From NCBI GenBank assembly GCA_000961765.1, contig LADT01000086.1, positions 62,001 through 126,000 of the forward strand: a stretch of 64,000 nucleotides of DNA, given 5' to 3'. The position numbers were made by a program, and so were the translations under genes. The notes below the pieces were generated by a model. It ran no database searches and had not been told where the DNA came from. It saw nothing but the letters and a program-made list of their open reading frames with translations. Position 1 is the stretch's first letter; each line of letters begins with the position of its first letter. Origin of the DNA: Clostridiaceae bacterium BRH_c20a. Its GTDB lineage: Bacteria; Bacillota; Peptococcia; Peptococcales; BICA1-8. Below, piece by piece: positions 56,650 to 64,000 of this stretch.

Positions 56650-56818
56650 TAATATTCCACTCCTATTCTCTATTAATATGTCAAAAAACCCTTCACTCTT
56701 TTCTTAGATTTATTATAGAGAATTACTTTGAAGGAAATTTCAGGGGAAAGTCAAGAAATTATCAAGAAATCCATGCTTATTAATTTTCCTCAAGGCATGA
56801 ATTACAGTACAAAAAAAA

Positions 56819-56840
56819 ACTAAGCTATTAAGCTCAGTTA
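56819..56840 (-). terminator. Terminator of the flavoprotein/ferredoxin operon
   Basis: Minus strand AACTGAGCT-TAAT-AGCTTAGTT followed by T-run. Confidence 0.6.
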
Positions 56841-56878
56841 AGGTATAAAGCTGCCTCCAAATTTGAGACTGCCCAATC

Positions 56879-57079
56879 TTAATATATTAAAAAAGGAAAA
56901 TGCATTTTCAGACAGGATACCGGGCATTCAATTTCACAACAACCACAATACCAGCATTCCTCATATTGCAAATAAGGTTTATTATCTTCTCCCATCCGCA
57001 GGCAATTCAATGGACATAAATCTACACAAATTCCACAACCTATACACTCATCTGATACCTCTATTATATAAGAGCTCAT
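56879..57079 (-). CDS. Two-cluster 4Fe-4S ferredoxin (AprB-like)
   Basis: CIGCGICVDLCPLNC...CWYCGCCEIECPVSCL. Confidence 0.85.
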   Translation of the reverse strand: MSSYIIEVSDECIGCGICVDLCPLNCLRMGEDNKPYLQYEECWYCGCCEIECPVSCLKMHFPFLIY

Positions 57080-58752
57080 TCGCCATCACCCCTTTGAATT
57101 TCCCTTAGATAAATATCAGTTTCGGGGTAGGTTTGACCAACTTGTAAATCGATATGCTTTAACCAATTAACATCATCAGTATCCGGGTAATCACTCCGCC
57201 TGTGAATACATCCCCATCTGCTCTCTTTTCTTGTTAAAGAAGAAATTGCAGACATCTGAGCACAATCAAGTATATATCCTATTTCTAATACCTTACTAAG
57301 TTCATGAAAATTTTTTGCCAATACTTGATAAGGCAACTGTTCACGCAATTCATAAATTAAACTTAAGCCTTTTTTCAAGGAAGACGAATTTTTGGGTGAA
57401 AGTAAGTATTCGTTTATTATTCTTCGCAACTTATATTCAAAGGTCGTGGGTTGAATAGTATTATTTTTAGTTAAATTGAGCAGGCTGCCAAGGTGGCTAA
57501 GCTCAGCATCAAACTCCCAATGGATGTCTTTATGATTTTCGGGGAAATTTCCATTATTACAGTACTCTATAGCACTTTCTCCTGCTATTTTCCCATAAAC
57601 AAAGGCTCCTGTTAAGTGCTGCATGGGTACTGAGCTGACATCACCTGCTGCAAAAAGACCTTTAATATTTGTATGTGATTGTTCATTTATTACTATTCCT
57701 GATATACCGTGTCCACCACACAGTTGGGCTTCAGTAAGATTAAGCTCAATGAGATCACGTCCAAATTTAATGTCTTTTAATTCCCAGTATCTGCGCTGCA
57801 TAGGTCTTTCTGTACTAAATAAAATATTCTCAATTTCCATAATTTTTTCTTTAGATAGATGATCAGTTTTTAAAAACAAAGGCCCTTTTCTATTTTCTAA
57901 TGCTTCGACAATTAAAAAAATTGATAAGTTATTTTTATCAACGATTACCTCACCACTACCATTAACTACCTCTCCGCCTCTGGTAAGGACAATATAAATC
58001 AAAGGTATGTTTAAATCCTTAACAAGGGCATATTTTAGAGTAAATTCCATGCCTGTGATTTTTGCTCCTGCTCTATAGGCTAGAGCAAAACCATCCCCTG
58101 CATTACCAGGAAAATCAAAGGTGCCATATAAATAACCGGTATTTGGCAATCCAAATCTTGATGCTGAACCATTAGCGAGAATAACACATTTGGCCTTACA
58201 ACAAACGACTTGGCCATTATTAATATTTAAGCCAACCGCACCTAGAATTTTACCATTTTTTACAATTAACTTGGTTCCCATTGTTTTGTTCAGAACATCT
58301 ATCTTGGCTTCTCTAATTTTCTTTTCCATAATTGGTTTTAAATCCGGTTCATCCATTCCCACACAAAACTTCCCACTGGTATCAACTTGCATAATATTAT
58401 AATTACCGTCTTCATTTTTTGGAAAGAATACACCCCAGCTTTCCAGCGTTTTTAGAAGTTCAAAACTTTTAATCGCTAGAGTATAATTTGGAAAATAGTC
58501 CATTATACCCCAGCACTTTTTCTTCACCGTTTCCAGATATTCTTCGGGTGTTGAAATACCAGGAATCACAGCAACATTGAGCGCATCCATACCCATGGTT
58601 ACAGAGCCACTTCTCTTAATATGTCCTTTTTCCATTATACAGACATTCAAATTAGGAGCAGCGTCTTTAATACAAATAGCAGCCATCGAACCGGCACAAC
58701 CGCCTCCGATGATCAATACATCTGTATTAATTATTACTTGCTGTAGTTTCAA
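57076..58752 (-). CDS. FAD-dependent oxidoreductase, AprA/fumarate reductase flavoprotein family
   Basis: VLIIGGGCAGSMAAICIKD; IKGLFAAGDVSSVPMQHLTGAFVYGKIAGESA; ESRWGCIHRRSDYP. Confidence 0.85.
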   Translation of the reverse strand: MKLQQVIINTDVLIIGGGCAGSMAAICIKDAAPNLNVCIMEKGHIKRSGSVTMGMDALNVAVIPGISTPEEYLETVKKKCWGIMDYFPNYTLAIKSFELLKTLESWGVFFPKNEDGNYNIMQVDTSGKFCVGMDEPDLKPIMEKKIREAKIDVLNKTMGTKLIVKNGKILGAVGLNINNGQVVCCKAKCVILANGSASRFGLPNTGYLYGTFDFPGNAGDGFALAYRAGAKITGMEFTLKYALVKDLNIPLIYIVLTRGGEVVNGSGEVIVDKNNLSIFLIVEALENRKGPLFLKTDHLSKEKIMEIENILFSTERPMQRRYWELKDIKFGRDLIELNLTEAQLCGGHGISGIVINEQSHTNIKGLFAAGDVSSVPMQHLTGAFVYGKIAGESAIEYCNNGNFPENHKDIHWEFDAELSHLGSLLNLTKNNTIQPTTFEYKLRRIINEYLLSPKNSSSLKKGLSLIYELREQLPYQVLAKNFHELSKVLEIGYILDCAQMSAISSLTRKESRWGCIHRRSDYPDTDDVNWLKHIDLQVGQTYPETDIYLREIQRGDGE

Positions 58753-59547
58753 CTAGACCGCCCCTTTCCCCATTGAACGGTAATTTGTTGGTGTAATGCC
58801 TTCAAGCTTTTTAAAGGTATTGGAAAAATGATGAATATTAGTAAAGCCAACTTCCTCTGCAATAATTTTCAATGGTTTTTTTTGTTGATTTATTAGAAGA
58901 AATTTTGCTTTTTCAATTCTAGCTTCAAGAATAAAATTACTTAAAGCTACACCTGTAGTAGATTTAAATAAGCGACTTAAATAGCTGGTATTTATATGAA
59001 CTAGGGAAGCTAATATTTCTAATGTAAGGTCCTTTTCTAAATTATCCATGATATAGTTAACAATCTTGGAAATACGATTATCTTTAAATAGCTCATCATT
59101 CTTTTTATATTCTAATGTGTCTTCATTTAAGTCAAATAGTTTTGCCCTTTGATTAACCTGCAGCGGTTTTACTTTTAATCTAATATGTCTTTTAACCTTT
59201 TCAATTGCACTTATTAATTCTTTCTCCTCAACAGGTTTTAATAAATAATCAAAAACTCTATTTTTAATTGCTTGCTGTGAATATTCAAATAACCCAAAAG
59301 CGGTTAAAATTATTATTTCCACCTGTGGGTTATCCCTTTTAATACATTCTGTAGCTTTTAGACCATCTAATATTCCCATACGAATATCCATAGTGATAAT
59401 ATTAGGCTGTAAAGCTTGATTTAACTCTACCGCCTGCAGGCCATTGGAAGCTTCCCCCACTACTTCTATTCCTAAATCATTACTTTTAAAAAAATGTTTA
59501 AGGGCTTCTCTTTCAATTATTTCATCATCAACAATCAAAAGCTTCAT
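58753..59547 (-). CDS. YesN/AraC-type response regulator
   Basis: LLIVDDEIIEREALKHFF; AraC HTH HINTSYLSRLFKSTTGVALSNFILEARIEKAKFLL. Confidence 0.93.
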   Translation of the reverse strand: MKLLIVDDEIIEREALKHFFKSNDLGIEVVGEASNGLQAVELNQALQPNIITMDIRMGILDGLKATECIKRDNPQVEIIILTAFGLFEYSQQAIKNRVFDYLLKPVEEKELISAIEKVKRHIRLKVKPLQVNQRAKLFDLNEDTLEYKKNDELFKDNRISKIVNYIMDNLEKDLTLEILASLVHINTSYLSRLFKSTTGVALSNFILEARIEKAKFLLINQQKKPLKIIAEEVGFTNIHHFSNTFKKLEGITPTNYRSMGKGAV

Positions 59548-59558
59548 AATTAATCACC

Positions 59559-60272
59559 CTATTTATTAAACCAGAATGAGGGAATAAATTTATCTTCCCC
59601 ATCAGATTTAAATGGTAAAATAATTGTAACCTCTGTACCAACTTTAAATTGGGATATAATGTTCAACTCAAAGTTATCTCCATAATAAAAGTGGAGTCGC
59701 TTTTTTATATTTTTTATTCCTGTTCCCATCGAAGCAGATTTTTCAGCATAATGTTTTAAGCTATTATTTTCAACTTCAATTCCTATTCCATCATCAATAA
59801 CCTTCAGAACTACATTATTATCCTCTAGCCTGCCGTAAATAGTAATAGCCCCGCCACCTTTAGGTTCTAATCCATGTTTTATCGCATTATCAACTAAAGG
59901 CTGCAAGGCTAATGTGGGAACTAGACAGCTTAATATATTTTGAGAAATGTCCAGCTTGTATTTTAACTGTTCTCCATAGCGGCTTTGTTGGATGAAGAGG
60001 TAGTTTTTGGTATACTGTACTTCATCCCGAAGTCTGACTAATTCCTTCTTTTCCATAGCATAGCGCAAGAGTTTTGATAGAGCATAAACAACTTCCAAGG
60101 ATTCCTGGCTTTTACCTAAGTAAATCAGACGGGCAACTAAATTTAAGGTATTAAAGAGGAAATGGGGTTTGATTTGGTTTTCTAGGCTTTTAATTTCTGT
60201 CTGCGCTAATAAAAATTCCAGATTTTCAATTTTTTCTTGAAGTCTTTCTATTTCAGTTCCTCTTGTCTGCAT
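59559..60272 (-). CDS. YesM/LytS-type sensor kinase lacking TM/sensor domain
   Basis: LENQIKPHFLFNTLNLVARLI; LQPLVDNAIKHGLEPKGGGAITI; start set to ATG 60272. Confidence 0.88.
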   Translation of the reverse strand: MQTRGTEIERLQEKIENLEFLLAQTEIKSLENQIKPHFLFNTLNLVARLIYLGKSQESLEVVYALSKLLRYAMEKKELVRLRDEVQYTKNYLFIQQSRYGEQLKYKLDISQNILSCLVPTLALQPLVDNAIKHGLEPKGGGAITIYGRLEDNNVVLKVIDDGIGIEVENNSLKHYAEKSASMGTGIKNIKKRLHFYYGDNFELNIISQFKVGTEVTIILPFKSDGEDKFIPSFWFNK

Positions 60273-60358
60273 AGTACACCGTCCTAATGCTACTGTGCTA
60301 AAAAGCACATATTATTTTATTCTATAAACAATAAAGAAATCCTTTATTGTTAGTAACA

Positions 60359-60384
60359 GGCCCTGCAGATTAATCTGCAGGGCC
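60359..60384 (-). terminator. Terminator of dctP-like gene
   Basis: GGCCCTGCAGAT-TA-ATCTGCAGGGCC. Confidence 0.6.
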
Positions 60385-60394
60385 CTGCTTAGTA

Positions 60395-61459
60395 TTATTT
60401 TGTATTTACTACAGCTTCAACTAAGTCTTTACCAACACTATTTTGGAATTCAGTCCAAACAGCTTTCATTTTCTCCTGGAATTTAGCTTTTTCTTCAGGT
60501 GTAAGCTCTGTTACTTCCAACCCTGCTTTCTTCATGGTTTCCAGGAATTCACCTTCTTTAGCATTTATTTCCTTTCTTTGCCATACCTCAGCCTCTTTTG
60601 CTGCTTCAGATATTATTTTCTGGAAATCTGCAGGTACTTTATTCCAAAGTTTATCATTAATCATTAACATAATCCCCGCCCATTGATGTCCGGTTAGAGT
60701 AATATACTTTTGTACTTCATAATAACGGTACGAGTAGACGTTTCCTATTGGGTTATCTTGCCCATCCACTGTTCCTTGCTGTAATGCTGTAAATACCTCA
60801 CTTATTGCCATAGGGCTGCCATTTGCACCTAATGCTTTAAAAGTAGCTAAATTGATAGGGCTATCTACTATTCTCATCTTAATACCTGCAAAATCTTCTG
60901 GAGTACGAATAGGCTTTTTAGAGTTGGTAATTGTTCTGAAGCCACTTTCAAACATAGCTAGGGTTCTAATACCCTTTTCCTTTAATAATCCAGCATTGAG
61001 CTGTTGCCCAACAGGACCATCAGCTACCTTATAAGCATGCTCCTTATCGCGGAATATAAATGGGAAATAGTAAATATCTATTGGTTTATAAAAGGATGCC
61101 ACATTTGTCGTAGGTACTAAACCCATATCTATTGTCCCCAATTCCAATCCTTCAACCAAATCTCTGGAACTTCCCAGGGTACTATTAGGGAAAATTTTTA
61201 CTTCTATATTACCATTTGTTTTTTGAGCAACTATCTCCGCAAATTTTACTGTCCCTTGGTGTAAAGGCTGTTTTTCATCATAGGGATGACCCAGTTTTAT
61301 TGTTAACTTTTCCACAGGTTTCTTTTCAGTCGGTTTTTGCTCAGCTGTTGTATCTGTTTTAGGCTCTTCCTTTTTTTCAGTACTGCATCCGGTGATTCCT
61401 AAAGACATAGTAACAAGCAACCCCAAAATCAGAATGAAGCTAATTAACCGTTTTTTCAT
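60395..61459 (-). CDS. TRAP transporter substrate-binding lipoprotein (DctP family)
   Basis: LGITGCSTEKK lipobox; IKLGHPYDEKQPLHQGTVKFAEIV; GIKMRIVDSPINLATFKALGANGSPM. Confidence 0.93.
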   Translation of the reverse strand: MKKRLISFILILGLLVTMSLGITGCSTEKKEEPKTDTTAEQKPTEKKPVEKLTIKLGHPYDEKQPLHQGTVKFAEIVAQKTNGNIEVKIFPNSTLGSSRDLVEGLELGTIDMGLVPTTNVASFYKPIDIYYFPFIFRDKEHAYKVADGPVGQQLNAGLLKEKGIRTLAMFESGFRTITNSKKPIRTPEDFAGIKMRIVDSPINLATFKALGANGSPMAISEVFTALQQGTVDGQDNPIGNVYSYRYYEVQKYITLTGHQWAGIMLMINDKLWNKVPADFQKIISEAAKEAEVWQRKEINAKEGEFLETMKKAGLEVTELTPEEKAKFQEKMKAVWTEFQNSVGKDLVEAVVNTK

Positions 61460-61569
61460 AGTAAACCTCCCGTTTTTCGATTATGTTTATTTCGAGACAA
61501 AGTCTAAGACCTACAACCACCCCCTCTTAAAATACTTTATCGTCCGATTAGATTAATATTTTTTTGCTC

Positions 61570-62991
61570 TCATTTAAAAAGCTCTATTATTTCACATACA
61601 TCTGTTGAAATTACTATGTTACTTAATGCCTGCAATATCTGTTGCCTTTCTTCTAGGATATATTCCTTTTTAGAATTATCCACGCAGTCATTAAATTTAA
61701 AAACGAGCTCTTCGTGGGTAAGAGGGTTGTCACTGCTTCCTTTTGGCCTTTCAACTACAACAGATAACTTCTTACCGTTTTTCAGCTTTAAATTCAACCT
61801 CACCGGAGTAATTCCTGATTTGTCTTTTTCAAATTCTATTATTTTAAACCTAGCCGCTAAGGCAGTAATATCTTTTCTGTCAATTATATTTTCCTTTTTA
61901 AAGTCCTCAATTCTCGGTCTCCCTTTTATAAACACTAAGGCTGCGGTATACTGAGCACTAAATTGAGCATCAACAGTAGGGTTATCACGGATAGTAAACT
62001 CATTGCCTATTTGCCCCATTGAAGTTGGAGGCAGGTATATAGACCCTTCTTCTATATCTTCCCATCTTACATTATGATTTTCTTTTGCCTTCAAGGCAGC
62101 ATCTATCACAGGATGGCTGCATCTACAGCAGGGATAGGGTTTAATACTTACATTGCTTGTTTCATAGAGCTTTCCAATATCTTTTGAAAGATAATCACTG
62201 TCAATTTTCCCTTGAGTGTAAAGTGTTGGTATACCAAAACTACCATCTATAATGTTTTCGGCTCCCGTTATACCCATTGCTGCATAGAACGCGGACCTTA
62301 CCCCTATAGCAGCACTGAAGCCTGGCTGTATCCGTTTTGCTAGCTTTCCATCAACTAATGCCTGCCTGTTTCCATGTATCTGGGAATAGGCAAGACCAAA
62401 AGCATTTAGCATTTTTTCAGTATCAAGATTTAAAATCCTTCCGCAAGCTGCTGCACAACCAAATGGTCCCCATAATGTTGTAGGCAACCAACCGGTGTGT
62501 AAAAATGGAATAAAAGCCATGCCCAACCTGTTTGAAACATCAAGTCCTACAGCAAGGGCTGCAATAAACTCCTTGCCACTAATTATCCGTGATGGAAAGG
62601 ACTTATTATCTCCATAATTTTTTTTAGGGTATATTGCTTCACACGTAGCAATAAGAGCCGGAACAATAGTTACGCAGCCGTGATTTACTGCTCTATCATG
62701 GGTATCATCAAAATCATTTGCATGACACATAACAGAGTTTAATAATGCAGCCTCTGGAGCACTTGTTCTTACATCATGGCAAAATACGGTAGATTGTTTG
62801 TTTCCACCCCAATAATCCATTATCTCTTTTAGTTCAGATACACCTTCTGCACTACTTCCAGCAAGTATACAGCCTATGGTGTCCAGAAGAAGGGTTTCAG
62901 TTTTTTTTAAAACATCCTCCGGTATATCTTTCATAGAAGTGTTTGCTGCATGCTCGGCAAGTTTATATATACCATCAACTTTGCTCTTCAT
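61570..62991 (-). CDS. MmgE/PrpD family protein
   Basis: LLLDTIGCILAGSSAEGVSELKEIM; MCHANDFDDTHDRA. Confidence 0.93.
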   Translation of the reverse strand: MKSKVDGIYKLAEHAANTSMKDIPEDVLKKTETLLLDTIGCILAGSSAEGVSELKEIMDYWGGNKQSTVFCHDVRTSAPEAALLNSVMCHANDFDDTHDRAVNHGCVTIVPALIATCEAIYPKKNYGDNKSFPSRIISGKEFIAALAVGLDVSNRLGMAFIPFLHTGWLPTTLWGPFGCAAACGRILNLDTEKMLNAFGLAYSQIHGNRQALVDGKLAKRIQPGFSAAIGVRSAFYAAMGITGAENIIDGSFGIPTLYTQGKIDSDYLSKDIGKLYETSNVSIKPYPCCRCSHPVIDAALKAKENHNVRWEDIEEGSIYLPPTSMGQIGNEFTIRDNPTVDAQFSAQYTAALVFIKGRPRIEDFKKENIIDRKDITALAARFKIIEFEKDKSGITPVRLNLKLKNGKKLSVVVERPKGSSDNPLTHEELVFKFNDCVDNSKKEYILEERQQILQALSNIVISTDVCEIIELFK

Positions 62992-63019
62992 TTTTCACCC
63001 CCGTATAAAATAATATTTC

Positions 63020-64000
63020 TTAGGAGAGTAACCTAACCAGAAACATACTTATAGGCGGATAGTAAGTTATCAGCATTAAATCAATAATTACAATAATAAT
63101 ATAGGGCCAAATTTTCCCAATTATTTCTTCTAGAGAAACCTTACTAATGGTTGATGCCACAAAAAGGTCTACACCTAATGGCGGGGTTATAGTGCCAATA
63201 CTTAAATTGACGACCATAATAATGCCAAATAATAAGGGATCAATTCCGAAATTCGCAGCAGCTGGAAGTAAAATTGAAGCAAAAATCGGAATAGCCGCAG
63301 CAGCGTTCATAAAACAACCGACTACGATTAACATTAAGTTGACTAATAATAGAAAAACTATATGACTGCCTGAAACTGCTGACATTTTGACCGCTAATGC
63401 TTGAGGTAATTGATTAGCTGTAATTACCCAGCCAAATAATCCGGCAGTATTCATGACCAGCATTACTACGGCAGTTGATAATGCAGATTTCAAAATAATT
63501 TCTGGCAATTTCTTTAGAGTTAACTCTTTGTAGATAAAAAATCCGATGATAAACCCATAGAGAGCAGCTATGGCCGCAGCCTCAGTAGGGGTAAATATAC
63601 CTCCATAGATACCACCCAAGATAATAACGGGCATTAATAAGGCCCAGATGGCATCTTTAAAACTGCTCAAAATTTCGGAACCACCATGCCATTTTTCAAC
63701 ATTAAAATTCTGTTTTCTGCAGATAAACCAATTCACAAACATCATACTGATACAGATTAATATTCCAGGTCCAAAACCTGCAATAAATAAATCTCCAATA
63801 GATATACCGGCAACAACACCGTAAAGAATCATTAGGATACTAGGTGGAATAATCATTCCCGTTACACCGGCAGCTGCTATCGTGGCTGCGGTATAACCCT
63901 CGGGGTACCCTTTTTCTTTCATGGAAGGAATCATAACTGCACCAATAGCCGCTACTGTTGCGGCATTAGAACCGGAAAGTGCAGCAAAAAAAGCTGATGC
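63020..64000 (-). CDS. TRAP transporter large permease (DctM), partial, continues past window end
   Basis: ASAFFAALSGSNAATVAAIGAVMIPSMKEKGYPEGYTAATIAAAGVTGMIIPPSI; frame open to 64000. Confidence 0.92.
   Translation of the reverse strand, partial: ASAFFAALSGSNAATVAAIGAVMIPSMKEKGYPEGYTAATIAAAGVTGMIIPPSILMILYGVVAGISIGDLFIAGFGPGILICISMMFVNWFICRKQNFNVEKWHGGSEILSSFKDAIWALLMPVIILGGIYGGIFTPTEAAAIAALYGFIIGFFIYKELTLKKLPEIILKSALSTAVVMLVMNTAGLFGWVITANQLPQALAVKMSAVSGSHIVFLLLVNLMLIVVGCFMNAAAAIPIFASILLPAAANFGIDPLLFGIIMVVNLSIGTITPPLGVDLFVASTISKVSLEEIIGKIWPYIIIVIIDLMLITYYPPISMFLVRLLS

Noticed and set aside
57076-58752. Calling this gene aprA (dissimilatory APS reductase)
   Set aside because: Family resemblance only; genomic context (TRAP/PrpD) and absence of sat/aprM here argue against a functional assignment.

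Overview
This window reads as a chromosomal segment of an AT-rich, endospore-forming anaerobic Firmicute. The evidence for that is sigE/spoIIGA, sigG, spoIIR and a CdaS-type cyclase, together with NrdDG and corrinoid C1 enzymes; the taxon itself is inferred. No rRNA, tRNA or CRISPR was recognised. Main blocks: (1) 1-5.4 kb, a four-component corrinoid methyltransferase (O-demethylase-type) cluster with a 56-aa ORF missing from the ORF track. (2) 5.8-9.1 kb, nrdR-nrdD-nrdG behind paired NrdR boxes. (3) 9.2-22.5 kb, a sporulation locus (ymxH, spoIIR, sigG ... sigE, spoIIGA) split by a ~9.4 kb catabolic island: aconitase-family LS/SS, VOC, MFS, CaiB-type CoA transferase, HMG-CoA-lyase-type lyase, Na+ symporter, PrpR-type sigma-54 activator, with a clear -24/-12 promoter. 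(4) 22.8-40.4 kb, mixed housekeeping and accessory genes, including a cluster of gene remnants (HD-GYP, ccdA-like, patatin-like) and a RAYT transposase flanked by hairpins. (5) 40.5-54.9 kb, an anaerobic respiration supercluster: a napGH fusion, Tat-lipoprotein napA, diheme lipoprotein, napF, napD, a 7-heme HAO-like cytochrome and a NapC-like tetraheme protein. It is followed by hemA, ccsB/resB, an AhbC/NirJ-type radical SAM gene, and a two-component system whose kinase carries a CXXCH sensor domain. (6) 55-64 kb, NapH-like ferredoxin, AprAB-like flavoprotein/ferredoxin, YesMN-type regulators, TRAP transporter and MmgE/PrpD. The most interesting findings are: a Nap/HAO-like operon with no NrfA, suggesting a noncanonical nitrate/nitrite reduction route; three arrays of 11-bp-phased CTTAA-type direct repeats, upstream of napC, upstream of ahbC and at the response-regulator 3' end, which may define a regulon of that two-component system; and a 26-codon remnant that looks like a siroheme decarboxylase N-terminus between ahbC and resB. 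All family assignments are by eye from the supplied translations; no searches were run.
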